From Paraburkholderia sp. (GTDB lineage: Bacteria > Pseudomonadota > Gammaproteobacteria > Burkholderiales > Burkholderiaceae), in contig NZ_JAPWKB010000013.1 in the NCBI RefSeq assembly GCF_028283785.1, forward strand, positions 372,001-436,000: a stretch of DNA of 64,000 bases, given 5' to 3'. Under the pieces are notes generated by a model, which saw nothing but the letters and a program-made list of their open reading frames with translations, had not been told where the DNA came from and made no database searches. The first letter of the stretch is position 1, and the number at the start of each line of letters is the position of its first letter. Positions 42,493 through 50,754 of this stretch are shown here, one piece after another. Both the position numbers and the translations under genes were made by a program.

Positions 42493-43407
42493 TTATGCCG
42501 CAACGAGTTGACGGTTCAACGCAGTCACCGCTGCGGGCAAACGCGGACCGAAGCCGAGCAACAGCAACGTGTCGAGCGAAACGAGGCGCGCATGCTTGCC
42601 CGCAGGCGTCGATGCGAAACCGGGCGCGCGCAGGATTGCCGCCGCACCGCCCGATACCGCAAGCGTGTCATCCGTGGTCATCACGACATCCGGTGCCGCC
42701 GTAATCAACGCTTCCGGCGACAAGGTGCGATACCCGCCAAAGCCCTGAATTGCATTGGTCGCGCCGGCATACGCGATCATCGCGTCGGCGGCGGTGTGTT
42801 GTCCTGCGACCATCGGCTGACTGCCCGACGGATTCAGCAGAAACAGCACGCGCAGCGGTTGCGCGCGACTGGCGAGCGACGATGCGGCGACGTCTTTCAT
42901 CGCCTGTTGCCAGTCGGCATCGACCCGTTTGCGCAGGCTCGCGCCTGCATCGACCGCACCGAGTTCGCGCGCAATGCCGTCGATCTTTTGCCGCAACGAA
43001 TCCACATCGTGCTTCTCGGAGAACGACACGACCTCGACACCGGTCTGCGCGATCTGCTGCATCACGCCGGGCGGCCCTGCTTCGGCGGAAGCGAGGATCA
43101 GGTCCGGTCGCATCGACAACACGCCTTCTGCCGACAGCGTGCGCTGATAGCCGACCTTCGGCAGCTTTTGCGCGGCGATCGGGTAAGTGCATGACGTGTC
43201 GGTTGCGACGAGCGTTGCGCTTTTGTCGAGCGCGAACACGATCTCGGCCAGCGCCCCGCCAATCGCGATCACGCGACGCGGCGCCCCGCCGTTGGTTGTC
43301 GTCAGCGCGTGTGCCGCGCGCGAATTGAGCCCGGCGACGCCCAGTGCAAGCGCTGCGCCGCCCGCAATCACTCTTCGCCGTCCAGCGTCGAAACCGCGCG
43401 TTTTCAT
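42493..43407 (-). CDS. hmuT: Haem-binding periplasmic protein HmuT
   Basis: 304-residue type III periplasmic binding protein (PF01497). The mature start RRVIAIGGALAEIVFALDKS, the Tyr-containing KVGYQRTLSAEGVLSMRPDL (haem-ligand Tyr region) and the C-terminal APDVVMTTDDTL fit HmuT. The N-terminus (FDAGRRRVIAGGAALALGVAG) reads like a twin-arginine rather than a plain Sec signal. ATG 43407 overlaps the hmuS stop by ATGA; the longer upstream frame lies inside hmuS. It receives haem from HmuR and passes it to HmuUV. Confidence 0.93.
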   Translation of the reverse strand: MKTRGFDAGRRRVIAGGAALALGVAGLNSRAAHALTTTNGGAPRRVIAIGGALAEIVFALDKSATLVATDTSCTYPIAAQKLPKVGYQRTLSAEGVLSMRPDLILASAEAGPPGVMQQIAQTGVEVVSFSEKHDVDSLRQKIDGIARELGAVDAGASLRKRVDADWQQAMKDVAASSLASRAQPLRVLFLLNPSGSQPMVAGQHTAADAMIAYAGATNAIQGFGGYRTLSPEALITAAPDVVMTTDDTLAVSGGAAAILRAPGFASTPAGKHARLVSLDTLLLLGFGPRLPAAVTALNRQLVAA

Positions 43408-44498
43408 GCTGTCACCTCGTTGGAATCCGCCGAAACCGGTGCGAGCGTCGCAACCACTTCGCGCCAGCCTTCGAGTTCCGGCGAACCCGGTTTGCGCGCG
43501 CCGAACAGCAACGCGATGCTTTCGCCCTTGCTGTCGAACAGTTCGAGCGAGGTGACGATGCCGTCGCTGGTCGGCTTGCGAACCACCCATGCGCTGTCGA
43601 TCAGATCGGCACGCAAATGCAGGTTAAAAGCGGCGTCGAGCACGTTGAGCCATGGGCCCATCGTCTGGATATTCTTCACCGGGCCGGTATGAATCTGGAT
43701 CATCCCCTGATTGCCGACGAACACCATGATCGACAATCCGCTTTGCGCGGCCTGCTCCAGCACCGATTGAATGGCGATGTTATCGACGCGCTGTGCATAG
43801 CGCGTTTCTGCAAGACGCAATGCCTGCGTCCGCGTTAGCTTGAACTTGCGCAACAGACCGAAGAACTGATGCGTGTCGGTCATTGCGTCCCACGCGGCAC
43901 GGAACGCAGGCACGTCGATCTGCTCGTCGGGTGTGACCGGCGGCGCTTCGGCGGCGGGCGAGACGCTCAAGCCGGCGACCTGTTCAGGATGCGCCCAGCG
44001 TTTGACGAAAGCGTCGTACGCTTCGTGATTGCTGTGTTCGCGCAGATAGACTTTGTGCGTCGCGAGACCTTGTGCGTCGAAGAATTGCAGGCTCTTCAGC
44101 GTGCCGCGCGGCGTGTCGTCCTGAACGGCAAAACCGGACGCCCACTTGCTGTAGAAAATCCGCAGATCGATTGCACTGCCCAGTGCGATACCCGTCGGAC
44201 CTTCATGACTCATCTTCTCGAACACCCCGTCTTTCTCGTGAACGGCCGCGTCGTTACGCGTCAGCGCCATCACGGAACCAAGCGTCGGCATTTCTTCGAA
44301 CATCTCGGTAAAGCGCGTATCGAGTCGCACCACGTTTTCGCCGACGAAAGCCGCGATCGCTTCGCCTTCGCTGACGCCCAACGCGATTGCCGCTTCGCGA
44401 TTGCGAAGTTTCTGGTCGGCCTTGATCTGTTTGAAATCGACGCGCAGTTGCGCGATCGAGTCAGGCTGGTTCGTATATGTGTTCATAACGGTTTTCAT
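43404..44498 (-). CDS. hmuS: Cytoplasmic haem-trafficking/degrading factor HmuS
   Basis: 364-residue HemS/ChuX-fold protein made of two homologous halves (about 1-185 and 190-364). Typical segments are LRVDFKQIKADQKLRNREAA, VVRLDTRFTEMFEEMPTLG, ALTRNDAAVHEKDGVFEKMS and the second-half MIQIHTGPVKNIQTMGPWLN. It binds incoming haem and passes it on or cleaves it reductively. Start options are ATG 44498 or 44486. It lies 107 bases after hmuR and overlaps hmuT by ATGA. Confidence 0.93.
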   Translation of the reverse strand: MKTVMNTYTNQPDSIAQLRVDFKQIKADQKLRNREAAIALGVSEGEAIAAFVGENVVRLDTRFTEMFEEMPTLGSVMALTRNDAAVHEKDGVFEKMSHEGPTGIALGSAIDLRIFYSKWASGFAVQDDTPRGTLKSLQFFDAQGLATHKVYLREHSNHEAYDAFVKRWAHPEQVAGLSVSPAAEAPPVTPDEQIDVPAFRAAWDAMTDTHQFFGLLRKFKLTRTQALRLAETRYAQRVDNIAIQSVLEQAAQSGLSIMVFVGNQGMIQIHTGPVKNIQTMGPWLNVLDAAFNLHLRADLIDSAWVVRKPTSDGIVTSLELFDSKGESIALLFGARKPGSPELEGWREVVATLAPVSADSNEVTA

Positions 44499-44605
44499 TG
44501 GTATCGGAGTCGTCAGTTCGAAATGGGGGATGTGCCAGGCACGCGCGACGCAACGCGCGGTTACGCGATGCGCCGATAGCGTGTCTGACACTTGAAACAC
44601 GTCGT

Positions 44606-46972
44606 TTAGAAGTCGACCTTCATTCCGACGTTGAAGTTGCGGCCCGGTGCGGTCAGTGCAGAAATCTTCGCGTAACCGTCGCTGTCGGCGAGACCGCGAA
44701 CGTCGTTCCACACCCAGTACTTGCGATCGAACAGGTTGTTGATGCCTGCGGTGACGCTGACGTGCTTGTTGATCTTGTAGCCTGCATGCAGGTCGAAGAT
44801 CGTGTACGACGCGGTCGAGTAGTACGACGCGCTCGACATCTGGTCCTTGTCCTTACGCGAGTTGTACGTGACATCGACGCCTGCGAACCAGCGCTCGCCG
44901 CCCGTGTACTTGATACCCAGTACGACGGCAAGCGGCGGCACGGTATCGAGACCCGTCGTCGTGCCGTCGTTGCTTTCCGTGCCCTTGATATACGCAAAGC
45001 CGCCCTTCACTTCGATTGCGTCGTTGACGACCCAATCCGCCTTGCCTTCGAAGCCGTGAATCGACGCCTTCGCGTAGTTCACGTATTGCACGGTGTACGG
45101 ATTCGACGCCGACGTCAGGCTGCCGCCCACGACTTTCGTGTCGATGAAGTTGTTATAACGTCCTGCAAATGCGGCGGCGCTATAGTTCAAGATACCGGCG
45201 CCGGTGCCCAGTTTGCCGCGCATACCGGCCTCAACCGAATTGCTGGTTTCCGGCTTGAGGTTCGGATTGCCGATCTGCTGGTAATACAGGCCGTAAGAGC
45301 CGACCGGGTTGTAGTAGCTGTTGACCTGATAGGCGCTCGGTGCACGGAAACCGTGCGCGTATTGCACATACGGCACCAGCGCCGGCGTGATTTCATACAA
45401 CACGGCGAGGCGCGGCGACACGGCGCTGCCGTCGGATGCCGTGGTGGCCGAGGTCGAGCTTGCGCTGGCGGCCGAGTACGTCGCATCCGGATGCGGCGTC
45501 ATCTTGTAGTAATCGAAGCGCACGCCCGGCACGATGCTCAGCTTGTTCCAGCGAATATCGTCTTGCAGGAAGGCGCCGAGGTTCGTTTGAGTCGTATCCG
45601 GGAACGCTTCCGGATAGCCGTCCGTCGCCGTCGACCATTCCGATCCCGCCGAACTGTTCGTGCTGTAGTGCGACACGCTCGCATCGAAACCGTAGGTCAG
45701 ACGATGCGACAGAAAACCGGTCTTGAACGCGCTTTCCGCAACGACGCTGCCGCCGACAATGTTGTCGCCGTAGTGGTTGATACGGCTGCGGCTCGCCGTG
45801 GCGCCGGCCGTGTTGGTGCCGTCGATTTCAAGCGTCTGACGCGTAGCCGCATTGCGGTAGTACATCGACGCCTTCAACTGCTGCATGTACGGATTGGTTT
45901 CGTCGTGGTGATCGTATTCGAGCTTCACGCGATTGCTCGTCACCTGATTCACCGTCGTGTAGCCGTCAGCGGTGTAGCCGCTCCACGTGTAGGCGCCGTT
46001 CAGTTGCGACAGACCTTCGCTGGTGTTGGCGTTGTTCAGCGTTTCAGCCGTCAGCTTCAACTCGTCGTTGCGCGACAGCTTGAACACCAGCTTGCCCAAT
46101 GCGCTGCGATTGTTGTACGTCAGCGGGTCCGGCGTCGAACGGTTTGCGCCGAGCACATTGCTGTCGCCCTTGTTGTCGGTCTCGTGACCGTGACGGCCGC
46201 TCAGCATCACCATGCCTTGAACGGCATCGTTGCCGAACGCGGCAGTGGCGGTCGAACCCCAGCTGCGATCGGTCGAGTCGTATCCGGATTTCAGCGAGAA
46301 ATACGTGTTCTTGTGATAGATCGACAGAAGGTCCGACGGATCTTTCGTGACGAAGTTGACTGCGCCCGTCAGACCGTCGCTGCCGTATAGCGCCGAGGTC
46401 GGTCCGCGCAGAATTTCGATGCGCTCGTAAAGGTCCGTGTTCAGAAAGTCTGCACGACCGGCCGAGCCGGAGCCGAATGCGTACGACTGCGGCAACGGAA
46501 TGCCATCTTCGAGCAGCAGCACCTGGTTGCCTTCGAGACCGCGAATGTTGATGCCTTCATTGCCCGCGCGACCCGATGCGCCGGTAATCCCCGCCGGTCG
46601 ATATGCCTGGCGGCGCACTTCGACGCCGGGTTCGTATTTCAACGCATCCTTGACGTCTTTCGCGTTGTCGTCGTCGATGTCATCGCTGGTGATCACCGAG
46701 ACCGTTGCGGCCGTGTGGCTCAAGTCGGTTTTGCCGACGCGGTTCGCGGTCACGCTGATCGCCTTCAACTCGCGGTCGGCCTGGGCGGCGCTCGGCGCGG
46801 TAACAGCGGGTGCGCTTGCGGCAACGGGCGCGTCGGCCTGAGCTTGCGCGAGCGTCTGGGCTTGGGCCTGAACCTGCACCTCTGCGGCATAGGCGCCGCC
46901 GTTTTGCGCGATACACATGTCAGCCAGCAGCGCAGGCACGACAAGCTTGAAAAAACATCTGTTGATGTACAT
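44606..46972 (-). CDS. hmuR: TonB-dependent haem receptor HmuR (PhuR-like ligand loop)
   Basis: 788-residue outer-membrane receptor. A signal-like N-terminus and an Ala/Gln repeat (VQVQAQAQTLAQAQA) precede a TonB-box region (LKAISVTANRV). The plug (about 80-195) has INIRGLEGNQVLLLEDGIPLP and RGPTSALYGSDGLTGAVNFVT, and the barrel ends in Phe. Haem-receptor motifs FRAP (GFRAPSAYQ) and NPNL (GNPNLKPETSNS) are both present, but no His lies between them; five Tyr do, which resembles PhuR-type tyrosine ligation. The start has GGGAAGA upstream. It heads the operon, behind a Fur-box-like site. Confidence 0.93.
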   Translation of the reverse strand: MYINRCFFKLVVPALLADMCIAQNGGAYAAEVQVQAQAQTLAQAQADAPVAASAPAVTAPSAAQADRELKAISVTANRVGKTDLSHTAATVSVITSDDIDDDNAKDVKDALKYEPGVEVRRQAYRPAGITGASGRAGNEGINIRGLEGNQVLLLEDGIPLPQSYAFGSGSAGRADFLNTDLYERIEILRGPTSALYGSDGLTGAVNFVTKDPSDLLSIYHKNTYFSLKSGYDSTDRSWGSTATAAFGNDAVQGMVMLSGRHGHETDNKGDSNVLGANRSTPDPLTYNNRSALGKLVFKLSRNDELKLTAETLNNANTSEGLSQLNGAYTWSGYTADGYTTVNQVTSNRVKLEYDHHDETNPYMQQLKASMYYRNAATRQTLEIDGTNTAGATASRSRINHYGDNIVGGSVVAESAFKTGFLSHRLTYGFDASVSHYSTNSSAGSEWSTATDGYPEAFPDTTQTNLGAFLQDDIRWNKLSIVPGVRFDYYKMTPHPDATYSAASASSTSATTASDGSAVSPRLAVLYEITPALVPYVQYAHGFRAPSAYQVNSYYNPVGSYGLYYQQIGNPNLKPETSNSVEAGMRGKLGTGAGILNYSAAAFAGRYNNFIDTKVVGGSLTSASNPYTVQYVNYAKASIHGFEGKADWVVNDAIEVKGGFAYIKGTESNDGTTTGLDTVPPLAVVLGIKYTGGERWFAGVDVTYNSRKDKDQMSSASYYSTASYTIFDLHAGYKINKHVSVTAGINNLFDRKYWVWNDVRGLADSDGYAKISALTAPGRNFNVGMKVDF

Positions 46973-47048
46973 TTATTCTTCCCCGATCCTGGTGTCATCC
47001 GCCCTTCGCACATCGCGGCAAGGCAAAACGGAACGGCATCGTACCACC

Positions 47049-47067
47049 GGAATGAGAATCGTTCCTA
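47049..47067. promoter_or_regulatory. Fur-box-like sequence upstream of hmuR
   Basis: The segment around AATGAGAATCGTTC at 47051-47064, about 80 bases before hmuR, matches the Fur consensus core at roughly 11 of 19 positions by eye, in AT-rich DNA with promoter-like TTGTAA and TATTAA elements on the minus strand. The 46973-47358 gap holds this region plus the bamA-paralogue terminator and no other gene I can defend. Confidence 0.6.
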
Positions 47068-47278
47068 TTCGCGTTTAATACGTTAGATTACAATTTGTTT
47101 CGTTTTGCTTTCGATTTGATTCGTAGAAATCGGTCAGATTGACTGCAAGATGACGCGTAAATGCACGCTTTTGCACCGATCGCGCTGCGATCCGTCCCCG
47201 AGACGATGCCGGCGCATGACGGCAAAAGCCGCTGGATCATCCGGTTATTTGCCGGTCTGAAACGCGGCCGCAAACGCG

Positions 47279-47304
47279 AAAAAGCGGCGCACGCGCCGCT
47301 TTTT
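47279..47304 (-). terminator. Terminator after the BamA paralogue
   Basis: AAAAAGCGGCGC and GCGCCGCTTTTT form a perfect 12-bp inverted repeat around a 2-base centre (in practice a 4-6 base loop), 55 bases after the stop at 47359. A/T runs on both sides allow bidirectional use. Confidence 0.88.
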
Positions 47305-47358
47305 GCGTCCAACTCGACCGACGCGGAACGGCACATTGCCGTCCGCGCGAAATGCCTT

Positions 47359-49668
47359 TTAGAACGACGTTCCAATCTGGAACTGGAACTTCTGATACTT
47401 GTCCGTGCTGTGTTTGACGACCGGGAAACCGAGTGACAACTTCAACGGCCCGATCGGCGAAATCCATTCGAGGCCCGCGCCATAGCTGTAGCGCAAGCCG
47501 TTCGCGCCGACGCTGTTGCCTTCATCGCCCCACACGTTGCCGCCGTCGAGGAACGTGAAGATGCGCAGCGTGCGATCCCATCCGCTACCCGGCAACGGGA
47601 ACGTCATTTCGATGTTGCCCACGACCATCTTCGAGCCACCGATCGGATCGCCGGTGGTCGCATCGCGCGGTCCGAGCGAACTCGATTCATAGCCGCGCAC
47701 CGAGCCGATACCGCCCGCATAGTAGTTCTTGAAGATCGGATATGCATCGCCGCCGATCCCATGTCCGTAGCCACCTTGCAGGTTAAAGCCAAGAATAAAG
47801 CCGCGCGCGAACGAGTAGTAATACTGCGCCTGCATGTCGCCTTTGTAGTACTCGGTATTGCCAGCGGGCGTGCCAATTTCCGCATTGGTCTGCAAGAAAT
47901 ACCCGCGACTCGGCACGAGCGCGCTGTCGCGATTGTCGCGCGACCATGCGGCGGTCAACGGCACGTTGTTCACGACGTTGCCGAATTCCTTTACGTAATC
48001 CTTGTAGCTTTGCGGCGTATCGGAGTCGGTGTGAATGCGGTTCTGTTCGATGCCGACACCGAAGTACACCATGTCCGACTCTGAAAACGGAATGCCGAAT
48101 TTCATATCGGCGCCAACCGTGACGATCTTGAAGCTGGTGTCCGTGTAGTCGTAAAGCGGATACGTCGTGCGGTAATACGCATCGGTGATGCGCTTGATGC
48201 CGTCCACCGTGAAGTACGGATCGACCTGCGTGACCGTCAGCGTACGGTACGTCTTCGCCGTATTCACATTCACCGAGAGACTCGTGCCGGAGCCGAACAC
48301 GTTGTCTTGCGACACGCCGGCTGAAAGCACGACCTTGTCGGTGGACGAAAAACCCGCGCCGAGCGTAATGGCGCCCGTCGGCTTTTCCGTGACCTTGACG
48401 TTGACATCGACCTGGTCGGGTGTGCCTTCTACGGCCGCTGTCGTGACATCGACATCGGTGAAGTAGCCAAGGCGATTGACGCGATCTTTAGACAGCGACA
48501 ACCGGTTCGAATCGAACCACGCGCCTTCCAGCTGGCGCATTTCACGGCGCACCACTTCGTCGCGTGTGCGCGTATTGCCTTCGACATTGATACGCCGCAC
48601 GTAGACGCGACGACCCGGATCGACCTGCAAGGCCAGATCGACCGTGTGATGTTCCTGATCGATCTTCGGCAATGCATTGACCGTTGCGAATGCATAACCA
48701 TATTCGCCGAGCTTGTCGACGACTGCCTTGGTCGCCGCTTGCAGTTTCTCGGCGGAGAAACGATCGCCCGCCTTGATCTTGACGAGCTTGCTCAGTTCGG
48801 CTTCGCGGTCCAGCAGATTACCCGCCAGTTTCAGGCTCGAAATCGTGTACGGCAGACCTTCATGCACCGACAGCGTCAGGTACATGTCCTTCTTGTCCGG
48901 CGAAATCGACACTTGCGTCGATTCGATATTGAACTCGAGATAGCCGTGATTCAGGTAGTACGAGCGGACATTTTCGAGGTCGCCCGTCAGCTTGTCTTTC
49001 GCGTACAGATCGTTCTTCGTGTACCACGAGAACCAGTTCGGCGTGGACAACTGCATCTCATCGCGCAACGTGTCGGTGCTGTACACCTTGTTGCCGATAA
49101 AGTTGATCTGGCGAATCTTCGCGCTCGGACCTTCGGCCACGGAAAACAGTACCGACACGCGGTTGCGGTCGATAGGCGTAATCGTCGTCGTGACTTCAGC
49201 GGCGTAGTAACCCCGCGTCAGATATTGACGCTTGAGTTCCTGCTCGGCCTTATCGACGAGTGCCTTGTCGTAATAGCGGCCTTGCGACAGTCCAACCGCG
49301 CGCAGTGCTTTAGTAAGATTTTCTTTATCGAACTCGTGAATACCGGCGAAGTCGATGCCGCCAATAGCAGGACGTTCGAGTATCTTGACGATGACGACAC
49401 TGCCTTCCGTCGCCATCTGCACATCGTTGAAGAAGCCCGTTGCATACAGCGTGCGAATCGCGTCCGAAGCCTTGTCGTCGCTAAAGGTATCGCCCTTCTT
49501 CAACGGCAGATACGCGAACAGCGTGCCTGCTTCGACACGCTGCAATCCTTCCGCGCGAATGTCCGTGATGACGAATGGCTCGGTAGCGTACGCCGACCCG
49601 GCGAATAGCGTGATCCCGGTAACTGCAAGCGTGCCGGTGAGGCAATGACGTAACGTTCTATGGTTCAT
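47359..49668 (-). CDS. BamA/Omp85-family outer-membrane assembly protein (orphan paralogue)
   Basis: 769 residues. The signal peptide ends GSAYAT. Five POTRA domains (about 30-345) begin FVITDIRAEGLQRVEAGTLF. The 16-strand barrel (about 420-769) carries the lid-lock motif GIGSVRGYESSSLGPRD and the end SLGFPVVKHSTDKYQKFQFQIGTSF. Length and domain order equal those of BamA, which inserts beta-barrel proteins. It is not in the usual rseP-bamA-skp-lpxD context, so it is probably a second copy; the standard gene should exist elsewhere. It is followed by its own terminator, and the hypothetical gene at 49723 lies 54 bases upstream and could be co-transcribed. Confidence 0.9.
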   Translation of the reverse strand: MNHRTLRHCLTGTLAVTGITLFAGSAYATEPFVITDIRAEGLQRVEAGTLFAYLPLKKGDTFSDDKASDAIRTLYATGFFNDVQMATEGSVVIVKILERPAIGGIDFAGIHEFDKENLTKALRAVGLSQGRYYDKALVDKAEQELKRQYLTRGYYAAEVTTTITPIDRNRVSVLFSVAEGPSAKIRQINFIGNKVYSTDTLRDEMQLSTPNWFSWYTKNDLYAKDKLTGDLENVRSYYLNHGYLEFNIESTQVSISPDKKDMYLTLSVHEGLPYTISSLKLAGNLLDREAELSKLVKIKAGDRFSAEKLQAATKAVVDKLGEYGYAFATVNALPKIDQEHHTVDLALQVDPGRRVYVRRINVEGNTRTRDEVVRREMRQLEGAWFDSNRLSLSKDRVNRLGYFTDVDVTTAAVEGTPDQVDVNVKVTEKPTGAITLGAGFSSTDKVVLSAGVSQDNVFGSGTSLSVNVNTAKTYRTLTVTQVDPYFTVDGIKRITDAYYRTTYPLYDYTDTSFKIVTVGADMKFGIPFSESDMVYFGVGIEQNRIHTDSDTPQSYKDYVKEFGNVVNNVPLTAAWSRDNRDSALVPSRGYFLQTNAEIGTPAGNTEYYKGDMQAQYYYSFARGFILGFNLQGGYGHGIGGDAYPIFKNYYAGGIGSVRGYESSSLGPRDATTGDPIGGSKMVVGNIEMTFPLPGSGWDRTLRIFTFLDGGNVWGDEGNSVGANGLRYSYGAGLEWISPIGPLKLSLGFPVVKHSTDKYQKFQFQIGTSF

Positions 49669-49722
49669 ACCGGATCAGTAGACAAGGCCCGCCAGGCGCG
49701 CGGGCTCAAAAGGAATCAGACC

Positions 49723-50121
49723 TTAGTGCAGACAGGGATTCGCAGCGATCCCGCGCTTGGCGAGATCGGCGGCATTGATGAGAAGCGACCCCATCTCGCG
49801 GGCTTGCGCCTCGCTAAGCCGGAACGACAACTCGGCGCCGCCGGGAATGCGAAAGCTAAGAACCGTTTGCGACGCGTCTTGCGCCTGAATGCCGAGTTCC
49901 CATCCTTCACATGGCATTGCGACCTTGCCGTGCGTGTCTCTTTGACGAATGCGCTCCGAGCGACCGATTGCGTGCGCAATCGCCGCAAGCAATCCCTGCA
50001 TCACCGAGCAATGCAGTGCGATCTGCTTGCTATGGTTGCTGTTGACCAGCAGATACTGACCATCCGGTGTCAGTTCGAAATCACGTAGCGAATGAACGAC
50101 AACGCCTCGTTGCAATGCCAT
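49723..50121 (-). CDS. Hypothetical protein, 132 residues
   Basis: No family recognised. It is soluble, without a signal peptide, and mixed alpha/beta in appearance (LRDFELTPDGQYLLVNSNHS; VLSFRIPGGAELSFRLSEAQ). The codon pattern is that of a real gene on this strand, and the start ATG at 50121 has only a weak GGAT. It lies 54 bases ahead of the BamA paralogue in the same direction, so the two may share a transcript. No function proposed. Confidence 0.65.
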   Translation of the reverse strand: MALQRGVVVHSLRDFELTPDGQYLLVNSNHSKQIALHCSVMQGLLAAIAHAIGRSERIRQRDTHGKVAMPCEGWELGIQAQDASQTVLSFRIPGGAELSFRLSEAQAREMGSLLINAADLAKRGIAANPCLH

Positions 50122-50391
50122 ATCCGGATCGCTCGAAAAAGAAAGAGGCTGGAGTATAGGCAGCAGTCGCGCGACCCGGCGTTACGCGATGATTTCTGAT
50201 CCTTAGCGACGCGAGATTACGAAAAATAAGGCGGTAACCGCGAGGAAATATAACCGCTTAAGAATCGGTAAAGGAGTGGTAACGCACGGGTTACAAGTCG
50301 GCTAAAGCCGCGTCGGCAAGGCACGCAACAGATTTTCGACCACGCTCACAAGCGTCCGTCTCAAGGGAGATTTGGTAAGCGCAAACGAAAA

Positions 50392-50432
50392 CGCGACTCA
50401 AACGTGTGCGCCATGCACCCGCTTGAGTCGCG
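50392..50432 (-). terminator. Terminator of the 77-residue hypothetical gene
   Basis: CGCGACTCAA and TTGAGTCGCG form a perfect 10-bp stem around a 21-base loop containing a small inner stem. On the minus strand it is followed by TTTTCGTTT. It lies 39 bases after the stop at 50471, in the otherwise gene-free gap 50122-50470, whose remainder holds AT-rich sequence probably including the promoter of the 132-residue gene. Confidence 0.8.
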
Positions 50433-50470
50433 TGATTTGCTAAGAGTCGGAAAGATCGTCCGGCTGGTCG

Positions 50471-50704
50471 CTAAGGGTTTCGATCCCGCCATCCATCGCG
50501 CACGGTCCGAAACATCGCGTTGACCAGGTCCTCGACATAGTCGTCCACGGTCCGCTCGAATTCGTCGGTGCCCGCTTCGCAATCGGACGGGTTCAGCTTG
50601 CCCTGCGCCTTGCGGATCGCGGCCACGCTGTGTTGCAGCGCGATCGCTTCGTCCCGCATTGCGCGGCGGCTTCGTTCGTCGTCATCGCCAGTCATGGTTG
50701 CCAT
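50471..50704 (-). CDS. Hypothetical small acidic protein, 77 residues
   Basis: Not a recognised family. Charged and probably helical: an N-terminal DDDERSRRAMRDEAIALQ segment, then AAIRKAQGKLNPSDCEAGTD and a C-terminal EFERTVDDYVEDLVNAMF stretch. The ATG at 50704 has AGGCT upstream; a second ATG at 50695 is possible. It lies 50 bases downstream of the efflux operon end and has its own terminator, so it may be read through from, or independent of, that operon. Confidence 0.6.
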   Translation of the reverse strand: MATMTGDDDERSRRAMRDEAIALQHSVAAIRKAQGKLNPSDCEAGTDEFERTVDDYVEDLVNAMFRTVRDGWRDRNP

Positions 50705-50754
50705 CTGTCAGCCTAGCCGTTGCCTTGGTCCTTCATCACACCGCGCGACAAGCG

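Noticed and set aside
44498..46390. A 630-codon plus-strand frame opposite hmuR
   Set aside because: Shadow of the haem receptor; Arg/Val-rich with no motifs.
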